Source of the DNA: Stenopsyche tienmushanensis
Lineage: Eukaryota; Arthropoda; Insecta; Trichoptera; Stenopsychidae
Assembly: GCA_008973525.1 (NCBI GenBank)
Contig: WACJ01000081.1
Location: 248,001-312,000, forward strand
Length of the DNA: 64,000 nucleotides
Reading direction: 5' to 3'
In this document: in pieces, positions 36,562 to 48,534 of the stretch
Layout of the letters: each line of letters opens with the position of its first letter
How positions within the stretch are numbered: the stretch's first letter is position 1
Made by a program: the position numbers and the translations under genes
The notes under the pieces: model-generated
What the model was told of the DNA's origin: nothing
The model's input: the letters and a program-made list of their open reading frames with translations, nothing else
Database searches by the model: none

Positions 36562-36645
36562 AAAACCGGATTTTCAGGATAAAAAATCCGGTTTTTAAGT
36601 ATCACAATTTTTGCCTAAAAACCGGGTTTTCAAAACCGGTTTTTG
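36562..36645. repeat. Cluster of AAACCGG-type hairpins
   Basis: A perfect stem of 13 bp (AAAACCGGATTTT, 36562-36574, with AAAATCCGGTTTT ending 36595) is followed by AAAACCGGGTTTT and AAAACCGGTTTTT units to 36645. It is likely the end of a hAT-like or other palindromic repeat; no partner end was found. Confidence 0.6.
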
Positions 36646-36688
36646 ATTTCTCCGCAAAATTTGTTGCTCCGGTGATTTTTTTTCAAAC

Positions 36689-36750
36689 TATCTAGATTAG
36701 AACTTGATCCTTTATAATAAGAGCCCTAGATCTAACCCACTGTACCATTA
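36689..36750 (-). repeat. tRNA-related SINE-like head, copy S2
   Basis: The reverse complement reads TAATGGTACAGTGGGTTAGA, CTCTTATTATAAAGG and a B-box-like AGTTCTAATCTAGA, then TAGTTTGAAAAAAAATCACC. It shares the A-box side and core with S1 and the downstream TCTAGATAGT with S3. Not a functional tRNA. Confidence 0.5.
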
Positions 36751-37089
36751 CTGTTATAATTAGAACACCCCAATGCAAAGAATTCAGAAGAAAAACTACT
36801 GGTGATAAGTACGTCTTCTCAAACAAGCCGCCTAAAAGGGACCGTTTAAAGACCGTATAATAAAATTCAAATATGCAAAGTTGTATGTAAATATTTGAAC
36901 GGGTAAAAAATGGATAGACCCTTCCCCGACCGCGGTGAGTTAATAAACTAGCGGGGCGTAAAATTTCTTGTGGCTGAAGTTTCAACCCCCGACCACAAAA
37001 ATATATGATAAATATATTCCGGAAGTTATCAACCCAGTCATCGCACGATAACATCAGCTTTGAGCTGAACCCTTTGATCAATTACTTTG

Positions 37090-37420
37090 TGAGAGGCAAA
37101 AAAAGCGTTTCCAAAGGACCGTATGACATTTAGAAATTAAAAATATAATCGTTATGGCGTAAATTAATCCGCGGTTCGTCGTGGAAGTTCGCGAAGAACC
37201 GGCGCTCGAAGCGAACTTAATTATTCGTTTGCGGTTTGACTCAGGCAAAGTGTGATTTGCTACAAATTGTTACGCAATTTCTCTCGCATAAACCACAAAC
37301 AGTGATTTTACTTTCGAATTAATCAACGCGAAAGTTGGCGCCATAGCATATATAATTGATTAAAATTTTAATTAATATATTTTATTAATCAAGCACCGAA
37401 ATCCCATCTACGAAGAGGGC
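37090..37420. promoter_or_regulatory. GC-richer non-repetitive island
   Basis: Unique block with AATTAATCCGCGG, a TAATCC-type homeodomain core, at about 37162-37174 and CpG-rich sequence to 37220. Candidate conserved noncoding element. Confidence 0.35.
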
Positions 37421-37579
37421 TTAGCGCGAATCTCTCGGAGCAAACATTCGCACCAATCCTGCGAAGATGATTCGTATGTTTGCATTAAGGTATCGTTCAT
37501 CTACTTGATATCCATAAGATTTTTTAAATGAAATTCTATAGGCGCGGTAGAACAAATTGGGTTGAATGTGTGCGTGTGT

Positions 37580-37660
37580 GTGTCTATACTTAGCATAAAC
37601 CACTAGACCAGTAGCTTGTCTATTTTATTATATATTACACAAACGGAAATGGATAAAAAG
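37580..37660 (+). repeat. Dispersed repeat R2, internally deleted copy
   Basis: It matches 48535-48640 and 50285-50400 through CTATACTTAGCATAAA-like text, then TATATATTACACAAAC-like text and GGATAAAAAG. The middle segment is missing. Class unknown. Confidence 0.5.
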
Positions 37661-37892
37661 CAATGCATGCAGATGACAGATGATGTCACTGTTAATTTGA
37701 TACATTGCGTTCGAATGGATACAGAAAGATGTCGATTGGTAATAAAAATATAATCCTCTTAAAAAAAATAACTATTTCAGGTTGGCTGAAATTTGTATGC
37801 ACGATATGCAGAAAAATTATTTGAATAGAAAAATACACGTGTAATGTGTGCAAACTTGGATCGATTTTTTTGTGCAACTTCTGATCCCATAA

Positions 37893-38012
37893 GTCCCATA
37901 AGTTTCTTTCGCAAATGAACACAGATCTAATCATAGTCATGGTTGAAGAAAACCCGCGATATACTGTTCGCGAAATAGCTAACAAGTTAGAAATTCCACG
38001 AACATTCGTCCA
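37893..38012 (+). mobile_element. Mariner 5'-end fragment, about 120 bp
   Basis: It begins TCCCATAAGTTTCTTTC, then seven bases, then AACACAGATCTAAT. This is the same deletion joint as copy 2 in the opposite orientation. It codes for the stretch NTDLIIVMVEENPRYTVREI and stops abruptly after the GAACATTCGTCCA equivalent. The left edge shows a small tandem CCCATAAGT duplication. Only this end of the element survives. Confidence 0.85.
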
Positions 38013-39055
38013 AGTTTTCTAAGCATTTTCCTCAAATTCACGTAAAAACATAAAATGTAAACACATACTAACAAAATTTAACAATATGCTAATGGATATC
38101 ATAGTGCTGTATAGTAACACTATGGTTATTCATATTACTCGTTACTTTTTCTCTTAGCGTCGTAATTAAATCTACTTAATTGCTCAGAAAGAACATGTGC
38201 CATTGATGATTGGTACGGTTTTAATACATCATAATGAATCATTCTATTACAGTTTCATCGTGCACTAAGTGTTGCTTTCTGCATAATGAAATATTTTTGA
38301 GAGCTTGATTAGAAAATCGTGACTTTTCTGGATATTTGGGAGTTTAAGGCTCTTGTCAAATAGACTTAATATAATTTTTGCCGCTGCCACAGCTCATTTT
38401 TAAGCTATAAATATGATTGAAAACAATCTTCATATATTTTAAGCTCAATCTCATAAATGCTCTTACGTTCTTCAAGTCGCTTTATGCCGCACGTCCAATG
38501 ATCGCACTGTTGCCTAAATAAAAGAAAAATGCCGCCTTTTTTCGGTATGTTCAAATTTTAAGTTGCTGATTTAATGTTGCATGGTAAATTAGAGCAATTT
38601 TTTTATCAAGCGAATTGCGTGTTAAACATCATGTAGTTAATGAAGTTGAATTGATAAAGTGACATGTGAGCTGTCAAACCATTGAAAACAATGACACATC
38701 TTCAAAGGACACGTCAGTATATAAACGGCAACGATATTTTATTATTTCAGCTTAGGTATACATCGGTTTTGCCGTTTTGATGTGTTGAACTTGAAACAAC
38801 TCTGATTAAATATTTTCCTAGTTAATGACACCATTTCTTATCAACTTACAATTGTAGATAGTCGCTCGATTTTCATAGATCTTGATTATAATGTGGTTTG
38901 AGTGGAACAAGACTTGTATAGTACATTAGATCCTAGATTGTGGAAAAATAAACCATATCAACAAATATGAGCTATTGGAATTGTAATGCAAACGGTGCCA
39001 ACAGCGCTAGTCTAAGGTGATATAATAACAATATTAATAATCTGCTAAGGTTTTT
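38013..39055. other. AT-rich spacer with a possible coding fossil
   Basis: On the minus strand, 38406-38519 is open for about 36 codons with a plausible protein-like composition (WTCGIKRLEERKSIYEIELK). It is bounded by stops and matches no family that I know. The remainder is AT-rich and featureless. Confidence 0.25.
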
Positions 39056-39570
39056 ATTATAGCTGAGAGGAAGATCATGGTTACGAGATTGGGAAATTGG
39101 CAGATAGAACACGTTTTCCCACGACCAAAGTTATTACATGATTTTTTATATGCAAATATCTACACAGAAAGGAGGATACATTCCACTATTAATCAATGCA
39201 AATATTGTCTGTGATGATTAACCTTTTGAGGAGTTCAGTCGCGTATTTGCGATCAAATTCCAATGATTCAGAAAGAGTATCCTTACACGGAGAGTGTCTT
39301 GCACGTTGAGTTTTGAGAGAAACAGAGACTGAGAGAGTGTCTCGCATACATGATACGATTGTATAGATCGATAATCCAAATTTATCAACTAATTATGATA
39401 ACCTTAATGAATCGACTTCAAATGTATGGTTCATCTTTACGTGAAGAAATGATCGAATATTATGTGCTATCGACAGTGTTTATTTATTTATATACAAGCT
39501 TCATACAAGATGCGTGGTTCTGACAGACAAGTAAATTTGTATGGACGATAAGGGGCGGATATACTCAAAG
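39056..39570 (+). repeat. Dispersed repeat R1, copy C (most complete)
   Basis: This copy joins the left portion seen at 18061-18300 to the right portion seen at 22756-23085, so it defines the full R1 unit of at least 500 bp. It ends near GACGATAAGGGGCGGATA, matched by GATGATAAGTGGCGGACA in copy B. No coding capacity was seen. Confidence 0.65.
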
Positions 39571-40069
39571 GGTTAACAGTGTCATCTCACAATGACGGTG
39601 ATCACACACAGGTGATATTTTCTAAGATAATATTCACATTCAAATAAGTTTATCTTACTTAACGATATGGGGAAGACAAGTGAAAAATATATGGAATATT
39701 GTTTATATCTTTGGGAACATTGGAAAGCTGAAAAATCTTTACAAAACCAATTTAATTATTGGTGATTGTGTTCATCTCGGGTCTTGAATTGAATTGAATT
39801 GTGTTGAATTTCCACTTGACTTGTTTCTAATGAGCTAGTGATTGAAAAAATAAATTAAAAATAATTTCGTTGCCGCATAAAAGCTCATTTCTATCATAAT
39901 AACGCCCAGAATGTACTTCAAAATTCATATTTAAGCAGATAATTGCTTTGGGAAAAAAATGTAAAAAATAGAATGTGAAGAGGAATAGCGCTATAATTAC
40001 TGGAAGCCCGGTTTAAAAAGTAGGTTACAAAATGTAGATAATTTGTTTAATAGAGAGCTCGGTTGGTAA

Positions 40070-40770
40070 CAGGAGCAGGATGTGTAGGATAATAGACGGA
40101 GAGGCAGGTAACACGCATATTCAATTAACAATTAGGTGAGCAGAGATGGCGCGGTTGTTACGCCCCAACTTAATCTCACGTTTGTAAATTAACTTCTGCG
40201 AAACTAAAGTACAAAAATTACTGTTTCATTAGTTGATGGCGGCATCTGGTTAAAATTATACCCGAGGAGTGCGCGAAGAGGCGAAAGGGAAGAAGGCGCC
40301 TTCACAAAGGGTAGGCGGAAGACGCTGCTACACAGGAAGTGCTCCGAATTTATTTTCAAATACATCTTTGTTTAACAGTCGTTCGACTTTGTAAGTAATA
40401 TGCGAATTACGCGAAACAAGAGGCGAAATTTATCAAAATATTATTTTGTATTAAAAATTAAGGCTTCACTCCTCGGATTCGATGGATTCTTTGTTCCCGG
40501 GACAATGGCGGAAGAACCATGACATTTTTGACGTTCTCACAAAGCCTCCGTTGCCATGCTCCATACAATTTACATTCTTCGATGTAAATACATTTTATAA
40601 ATAGACCATATAAATGCGGACGCCCGGGGAAATTCCGAAGTTTGAAGATCCCGAGGCTTAATTTTGGAAATTTTCGAAACGTCGCTACTTTTTCTTTGTG
40701 TTAATAAAATGAGGCATATAAACTTGGTCTCGTAATAAAATGACTGCCATGAACCATATTTATACAAGCC
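40070..40770. promoter_or_regulatory. GC-richer non-repetitive island
   Basis: Unique sequence with high G+C at 40255-40345 and 40460-40650. No convincing frame. Candidate conserved noncoding element. The preceding spacer (39571-40069) contains a short TTGAA tandem near 39785-39810. Confidence 0.36.
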
Positions 40771-41689
40771 CTAAAATCAATTTAACCGTCACGGACTGAA
40801 ATATCATATTTTAACAAATTTATTTACGTTTTAAAGTCGAAAAATCGGCAACAAATAGCGTTTTGTTTGTATTTTATTATATGTTAATGGGTAAAACAAT
40901 CACTTATATCATTCCATACTTTATTTATATGGCTAACACAGCGCTATAAATGCCATTGATAATACATTCCGCTATTTAGATATCATGAGCCTTCAACATC
41001 CAATTACCCAAGCTGATCATCTCAGCGCAGATGAACCCTTCGATGAATCTATTATCACATGAACTTGTATTTAATACGATTTATATATGCTACTTTGTCA
41101 TACATGTCCATGACCACCCGATTATACCACATGTCTTTAGTACCTGCGGTAAGATCCCAGAGAGATCCGATTTCTTTCTCGTAACTTGTACTCAAATCTC
41201 TCGATATATTACAAACGATCATTGTAATCGTATACGCTCGAAAGCAGGGTTACCATTTATTTATATTATGTGTGTTGTATAATTTTATATAAGTATTATC
41301 AAAGTGTGATTCATAACGCTGAGGGTTGAATTTAAATTGTATAAAATATCACAATTACAAATGAATTTTATCTCAAAACAAGTTCGCTCTGATAGTATTG
41401 ATTTTGATATCATTTAAAAATAATGGTAATAAAATACTGAATGCATACAAAAACACAGCAATTGATTGCTATGAAATTAAGAGTCTTTCTCTTAATCATA
41501 ATCTTGAAATGTTAATAATCGTCATAATTTCATATTTGAAAATATCATCCTCAATAGAATGTATTTTTTCAATAAGTATTACGGCTGAACGTGTTGTTTA
41601 TCTTAGAAAAATGGGGTAGTAAAATATACTATCGCTGGTAATAGTTTTTCGATAGCCTGAAAGCTTTTATTTATTAAGTATTATGACCC
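40771..41689. other. AT-rich spacer, nothing recognised
   Basis: AT-rich with frames up to 83 codons lacking any family resemblance. No repeat termini noted. Confidence 0.42.
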
Positions 41690-42440
41690 GAATGATTAAT
41701 CATAAAAATGAGCGTCTCGTCGTTCGCAATCAGACGGCTTAATGGCAGATCATTTTCGATATCAAATTTTAGTGGCGCATTAACAACGAAAAGAAGTTAT
41801 TCCGCCATTTAATTTTCATTATATAAGCTTTATGAATGGCGATAGCATGAAAAAAAGCTCCTCGGCATACATTTGCCGCCACAAACAGAAAAGTAGAAAA
41901 ATGATTCAACAAAGCGTTGCGTAAACGCAATTTAGTCCGTGATAAATGTTTACTGTATATTTACTTGATATAACGAGCCTTCGGGTGAGGGGAAAATGCG
42001 AAACTTAAAAAAGCGAAAAATTTCCGAGGCAGAGAGAACTTAAAGCACGCGGTTCCAAGTCGGTAAGTAGCTAACAATTAAAAAAGTTTTAGGGCGAATA
42101 AAAATTATGAAATGTATACAAAGGGCGAAACCTTCCACGTTAAGTAATGGCGATGGGGCGGAGCCGGGTCCAGAGATGGTGAGAGGGTCAGGCGGACCTC
42201 ATGACGTAACAACACAAAAAGCACCACATCGTGCATCATAAATTATCGCCTGGATTTATTACGGACTGATTTTACCAGACCGAATAAAATAATTTATTGC
42301 GATGAGACTAAATAACGAAATGAGTTTTGTTGAATTTAAATTTAGGCACAAGAGCAAAATCTATAAATGAGTGGATATCGACAATTGTGTACTAATGATA
42401 GCGCCACCAGGAGACGTACCAACTATTAGGATTGTAACAC
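41690..42440. promoter_or_regulatory. GC-richer non-repetitive island
   Basis: Unique block with CpG-rich parts at 41700-41760 and 42130-42230 and homeobox-like AT cores between. No credible reading frame. Candidate conserved noncoding element. Confidence 0.36.
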
Positions 42441-42622
42441 AAATATTATAATCATTCAATTTAGCAATTATAACAGTTACATCTTCCATTGCCTACTATA
42501 TGGCGTTCAATTAATTATATTGTAGTATAAGAGCGATTTATGCTACACTCCGAGCATCACGTAGATATTCCAGCATTTGCAAGGAAATGGAGAGACTAAG
42601 CTCTGTATATACTGAGAATCAG

Positions 42623-43130
42623 TTTTCTGGCAATTGCATCCTTTAGATTGTGTAATTGGAAACAATATTTTGTTGAATTGATCGTTTCACCTTGCTGAAG
42701 GAGTTCATAATAAACTACCCCCTTCCAGTCCCACCAAATGCATACCATTTTTTTGAATGTAGGCCAGGCTTAGCTACAGTTAAAGCTTCTGGACCCTTGG
42801 TTCAAGACCATTTACGTTGGATATTCTCATAGAGTATCCAACTTTCATCTCCAGTGACAAGTCTCTTCAAAAAAGGTTGGCTATTATGTCGTTGGAGAAG
42901 AAAATCGCATGTTGAAATACGCTGAAGTTTATTTGAGTCAGTCAGTTCATGAGGAAGCCACACATCTGAACGATTGATGTAGCCCAATTTAGTCAGATGA
43001 TTATGGACGGATGTTTGTGGAATTTCTAACTTTTTAGCTATTTCGCGAACAGTATATCACGGGCTTTCTTCAACCATGGCTATGATTAGATCTGTGTTTA
43101 TTTGAGAAAGAAACTTATGGGACGACCAAA
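42623..43130 (-). mobile_element. Mariner copy 3, truncated
   Basis: The 5' terminus (TTTGGTCGTCCCATAAGTTTC on the reverse strand, starting at 43130) and the shared deletion joint before AACACAGATCTAAT are present. The 3' half is lost: homology to copy 2 begins at 42623 within TTTTCTGGCAATTGCATCC. The recoverable protein is MGYINRSDVWLPHELTDSNK, then LVTGDESWILYENIQRKWS (42802-42987). A frameshift separates it from the upstream helix-turn-helix part. Confidence 0.85.
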
Positions 43131-43139
43131 TATTTCCAC

Positions 43140-43440
43140 TTTAGTTGCATTTTGGAATCGCAATACCGACCGAGCGCTTCTTACGCGTACACCATTGACG
43201 GTTGGGTGGTGACGTGCAAGAGGTGGGAGGAATCGTTGGTTAGCCTTGGTTGCGGGAGGACGTCCTTCCCGCAGCCAGATCTCTTTCTCTCTCTCTATCA
43301 CGTTGAATAAGAAGTCATTTAGAAAAGAAAGCTTTTCTGTCCGAAAAGAAGAACGAACCCGCGCGTTAGCGCAGCCATCCCGACTCAAATAAGTAACAGA
43401 TATCTTATTGCTGATAATGGCCCTAAAGGCTCTAAAAGCC
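43140..43440. promoter_or_regulatory. GC-richer island abutting mariner copy 3
   Basis: Unique CpG-rich block with a CT microsatellite near 43281-43298. A 114-codon minus frame spans it (43098-43442) without family resemblance and runs into the transposon terminus, so it is not a gene. Confidence 0.33.
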
Positions 43441-44649
43441 AAATGATTACTGCAGATATTTTTTAATGGATAAATTAATGAACTGACTGCTAAATGCTAT
43501 GTTAGTCATAATGGTGATATTTAAAAATAATACTAAAATAGACAGCAGATTTCAACTTAGTGATATTTTAAATATACTATAAATACTCAAACCAAATGTT
43601 ATATAATTGAGGAAAACATGCAAATCCAATCGTTAAAAAATGTTGATACTTAATCAATAATCTAAAATTTAAATGATTTACAAATAAAGACTAATTATTA
43701 TGTTTTAGTATTGTAAAAAATATTTTAAGTTTTTATATAATCCGTGGCGTTAAATGTTTGTCAAGTCAGATTTTAGTATAAACAAACTTCTTTTCGATAA
43801 ACTAAGCTTTGTTTTAATGACATAATGGCGTACAGTCCATAAAGCGTAAACCTTTATTAAAAGTCCGTAACCCTTCCGGATAATCTTTATTATACTTTCA
43901 AAAAGTCCTTAACGAGAAACCGTTACTTTTGATATTTTCGCGAAAGAAGAGTTAAAAATTTTATCAGAATACCAAAAACTAGGTCAGTGACAGAATATAG
44001 TTAAGGTTTTATTTTTTGTTACGTGATCGCAGCCCCGGGTGGCACCAGGGTACTTACCGAGACTTTAAATCATTTTTTATTTAGTCTGCTTTTGACTTAC
44101 CGTCTATAATAAAAGTGATGAATGTATTACCTGGAACAGAAAAAAAAATATTTTTAGTAAATCTAGGAGAAAATTCATCGTCTTGGGTTCAAATGGAAGA
44201 ATAGTTCCGCGACCACATGTTTAAATACATATGTGCTTGTGTGATATTTGGATACGTATTAATAATTGAAAAGAAGGGAAAGTAATAAAAATTAAGTAAA
44301 AAATTAAAACACTCTTGGAAAATAAAAGCCTAATAAAATGGTGTGCTAATGTTTAAATTAGAGTCAGTTCCTCGTTATAAAATTGGTAAATTGTCAAATT
44401 AGCTTGGTTATAACTTGGTTATTTATGATTGATAGTTCAGAAGCATCATCAGCGTATGCATATATTAAATAAACAAGAAATTTGAATTTCTCATAAATTG
44501 TCGTTAGTTGCATAAAACAGCTGATAATAATCCATGCATTTTTTAAATTTTGGTTTGAAATCGATCTGTTTACAGTCTGTATATAATGAAATCATATAAT
44601 CATAGCAGTAGTATTCTGTCAACAATTAAAGCGAATGAAATAGGAGCCC
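43441..44649. other. AT-rich spacer with a weak SINE-like B-box
   Basis: Mostly AT-rich. A B-box-like CTTGGGTTCAAATGG lies near 44184-44198, and text similar to that flanking S3 lies near 44090-44135. Too little is shared to call a SINE copy with confidence. Confidence 0.3.
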
Positions 44650-45000
44650 ATGTTTTTTAAATGATGGTGGTTGTAAAGCGGGAAGTAATGATCACTTCCT
44701 GCAACAGATCAAGTGAAATAGCAGTTTTATTGCATACACGAATCGTTTTTCCAGTATTTCAGCAGTGTGCCGAATGCTGAAACCAGATGAAGCAGAGTTA
44801 GAATATTAATTTAACAAGTTAGCCTCGGGAACGTTAACCATGCAACTTTGGGGAACAAATTTCGCTAAACAAAAAACGTACACAAGTTATTTATGGCCCC
44901 GTAAAAAGTTTCACGTCGGGAATTATTTCAATGGGAGAGCAACTTAAAAAAAATGTCTCGAGTACGGGAGGGAAGGAAGGAAGCAGGAAGCGTTTAAATG
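44650..45000. promoter_or_regulatory. GC-richer non-repetitive island
   Basis: Unique sequence including TTATTTATGGCCCCGTAAAA near 44888, which carries a TTTATGG homeodomain-type site. Candidate conserved noncoding element. Confidence 0.33.
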
Positions 45001-45379
45001 TACATTTTTTTAAAGTTTTTGCTGTTAATTAAACTTGATACCCACTTAGCTCCAACTATAAAAAAAAGTTTCTTCGAGGAGCATACACAAGGAACCAAAG
45101 GAAGGAATGCTTCTTCGATATTGCAAATTGAAAAATTCTTACATAATCGATTTATTTTTATCAAAAGCAATACATCAAAGCTACCGAACGAAAATTGTTG
45201 AAAAAGGTTATTTTTATTGCCATAACGTAGGCAAAATAAAAGGGAAGATTAGCGACATTCTCAAGCAATGTTCAAAAAATATCCAAGTTTTGTTATAAGT
45301 TCAAAGCTCATTCCATCGCTAAGTAAATTCGAAAATATTAAATGGTCTTAATTAATTAATTTTTGATGCAAATTATGTA

Positions 45380-45760
45380 TCGTTTCTCAATTTACAGATG
45401 GACATATTGATTTATCCATCCTCCAGCGCAACCTCTATCCATTTTCCGGCACGTCTTCTAATTGTCTTTATATATTGCAGTGAGCTTACAGCACCTACGT
45501 TCCTACCATCTGCTTATTCTGACAGAGATGAATTTACAGGATTAAGAGGAAGGTTATCAGCTCATATACGATCTATCAAGTTCTCTTTCACATATGAGCA
45601 TGGCTGAAAACAAATATTTATTTCTGAAAATGAACCGTGCCTGAAACGAAACGGAAAAACGTGAGGAGTTTCGCACATCAGAGGCGAAAAAATTATATGC
45701 CGCGTGGGCTTTTTTCGTTGAGGTCTTTGCAATAAATTGTAACATTATATGTTAACTTGA
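45380..45760. promoter_or_regulatory. GC-richer non-repetitive island
   Basis: Moderately GC-rich unique block with 62-69 codon frames overlapping on opposite strands. Candidate conserved noncoding element. The spacer 45761-46954 is AT-rich with nothing recognised. Confidence 0.3.
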
Positions 45761-46954
45761 TTAAGAAGAGTAGCAAAGTCTGAGGCAATTAACACGGAGA
45801 AGGCATAAAATTACGTCGTTATTGTCTTAATAAAAACATTATTACTTCCTTACAAATATATTTTATGACTGAAAAGTTAATTTAATGGACTTGAGAGCGG
45901 TGTTATATAGCGCTTACAAATTTTGCACATTAAGTATTTTTTGACAATTTCTTTATGGATGGAGCGAACATCTCATGCCGTAAATCTGTAATTAACCTCT
46001 GGACTATTTTAAGCTCTTCATATAAGCATATACATTCTGAACAAATTTAAAGATCTAGCGCAGAAACCATGCTGTCGAATTTACATAAGCAGATTTGGAC
46101 CCTCATGAAGAAAATTTTCACCATGAAAATTGGCTTCCATCAAAGGCAATATTAAGCTGCAACAAGAACGCTACTTTGAAAAATCACAGAAAGTACAACC
46201 TTTCAAGTAATTAACGTAACTTTAATCATTTAAAAAAATATATTGCATAGTCCATATCATTTACAATAAATTCGCTTTTAAGCACTCTAATATCCATTTC
46301 CATTATAATAACGCTTCGTCTGATGTTTTAGTACTACCTTAATTATTTTTTTAATTGCCACCCCGAGAACTTAAGAGCTTTCCTATTATTAGTGCATCAG
46401 GACTGCACTGCAGTTGTGGTTAAACCAATTTAAGGGCGATATTTCGAGTTTATGGACTAACTTTACGACCTGCTTCAGTAATACGTTCTCACTAAAGCTA
46501 GAGTAAATAAACGTACAGGTCGAATAACGTTTAACATTTTTTTTAAAGCAAAGATTTCCGATAAAAATAGAACCAAGCTACCACATTTTAAAGGAAAACC
46601 TTATTATTTCCGTGTACGTAAGAGGAGATCGGCAAGTCTAGTGGAATAAATGTGTGAGTCAACATTTCTTTCCCAGCATCTTACGTATCACGTCTATTGA
46701 TTATTTTGTGATGAATAATGGTTTTCCCTCAAGTTGCTTTGAATTCGTTCCATAATTTATAGGAAAGTTCAGACGAACGGTTTTCGAATATTTTTAAAAA
46801 CGATTTATTATTTTTTATCGTGTGAATCTCATATTTATGTAAGAAAATGCGCTGGCGTCGTTATTGAATATGTAAAATTTAATGGAACTAGTCATTTAAA
46901 ACGATTTATTGTATGAGATGAAAAACGAATTTATTTGAATTCATATTTTCAGAT

Positions 46955-47335
46955 TTAAGGGGGGAAATTACATTAGGATGCTGATTTTTTAGCGTTTTTC
47001 GTATTTTTTTAACAGGGAATGAATAATTAGAATTTATTTAAACTTAGACCATATTTTAATAATATTTAAAAATACATTTGAAAATTTTTTTGAGTCATTT
47101 CCGTCGGAAAAAAAACATGTTTGAGAAGTGTTTAAACAAAATGGTACGATTTTTTGCACTTTTCTTGGAATAAAAAATATATTTTAAATAATAATGTTAT
47201 TCCAAAATTTGGTTACTCTTGGCTGTAATTAAATAAAAATCTTTTTGAGCTAAAGTGAACCAAAGTTGAGTTAAACGCGTTTGAAAAAATAGAACTGGAC
47301 CAACGGCTAATGATTGTTTTAACTTGACGGTTTGG
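46955..47335. other. AT-rich sequence directly upstream of a Mutator-like fossil
   Basis: It starts with a G-run (AAGGGGGGAAATTACATTAG, about 46961) and is then strongly AT-rich with runs of T. It may be terminal sequence of the element that contains 47336-47641, but no inverted partner was found downstream. Confidence 0.25.
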
Positions 47336-47641
47336 CGACTGGCTACAAAGCAACTCAAAAGCATTCTGGTGTAAAAATCATTGAAATATTAACATTCATT
47401 GCTGCTGGTATACCAACTACAGCTTCATTTTGAAGATGAGGAATACATTAAATATAATTATTGGCACCTACTGTAAAGTCTTTGCTGAAAATATCGATGA
47501 AGCGATGGTAGCGAGGTAGAGCCGTAAGAGTCTTTCTGAGACAAAAGCAGCTCATATAGCCCGAAAACAATAGTTAGTCGAAGATAATCATCTTTTTGAG
47601 AAAGCTGAAGATCTATTATATGCACCTGGAAACATTGGTTG
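47336..47641 (+). pseudogene. Mutator-like transposase, extreme C-terminal fossil
   Basis: Plus-strand frames give SGVKIIEILTFIAAGI, then after a frameshift RNTLNIIIGTYCKVFAENID. A tail with two stops follows: SRKSLSETKAAHIARK and LVEDNHLFEKAEDLLYAPGN. The block KIIEI..FIAAGI aligns with ILEIASYSAACIFN in the fossil at 5370-5874, so the two are related. A basic tail followed by a short LLY-x-P-G type terminus is, as I recall, how this family often ends. Everything N-terminal is missing. Less certain than the 5.4-kb copy. Confidence 0.5.
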
Positions 47642-47969
47642 ATCAGTTAGACTAAAATTGATAGTTTTATCGTATTCAAACTTTAAACGAAATTATCTCG
47701 AAACTGCATTTTAAAAATGTTCGCCAGTTTTAGCTTAAAAAGTTGTTGATCAATCTGACTGAAATTTTGGAATTTTTCTCACTATAATATTATCTAGTCA
47801 ACTAAGCTAAAGTTTTAAGGTTTTCGCGTAAATAGATGATTTTTTTGGGGTAAAAATTATCAAGAAGTGTTAAAAAATTTGAAAATTTAACTAAAAAGCC
47901 TACTGAATTTATAATTTTATACTTTTTTAAATTTTTATACCTTAGATGACTGCCTACACATATTAAAAA

Positions 47970-48270
47970 TCAAAAAATATTTCTTCTAAAAATGCCTTCA
48001 CACTTTGACTAGAAAAAATCACAAATTGTTCTTCGCCACTCTTGTGCGATTAGCGACAATTCAATTCAATTTTAATTATACGGCATATGGACATCATTAG
48101 CAATTTCAATGAATTGTTATTCATGAACAATGAAACCGATTATTTGACGAGGATCTAATTCCACTAATGACGTCGGATCATCATCATCCAATTTATGAAG
48201 TCTTCTCATTGTTAGAACGTCCATGAGCTTCTTCCTATTGACCTTTTTATATTTTTTTACTCACTTATGA
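47970..48270 (-). pseudogene. Unassigned coding fossil
   Basis: The minus strand reads KKYKKVNRKKLMDVLTMRRL, then DDDDPTSLVELDPRQIIGFI and VHE before a stop, continuing QFIEIANDVHMPYN to about 48074. In another frame, GEEQFVIFSSQSVKAFLEE follows to about 47970. The even composition over about 90 codons with few stops looks like a decayed protein rather than chance. I do not recognise the family. It lies 0.35 kb from the Mutator-like fossil on the opposite strand and could belong to another transposon. Confidence 0.35.
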
Positions 48271-48534
48271 CACTTGTTTAGCTTAAAAAATCGCCATAAT
48301 TGTCTGTAATATATTTTGCTATTTCGATTACCACCATTCTTTGATATTCATGTAACTGAAATCTTAATGTCAAAATGAAACCCGGACACTGAACAGTATA
48401 TATAATAATGGATTGTTATAGTTCATTGTTCATTTAAATGTGACATAATTTATTCAAATCTGCCTTAGCCACCCAATATAATTAGTTCAAATCCGTTTTT
48501 TTTTTTGTTACAGTGACAGTTCCAAGTGACTCCA

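Noticed and set aside
46955..48400. Polinton/Maverick-type giant transposon
   Set aside because: The G-run and T-rich sequence are reminiscent of such ends, but no capsid, integrase or polymerase motif is present. The readable protein tail fits a Mutator-like transposase better.
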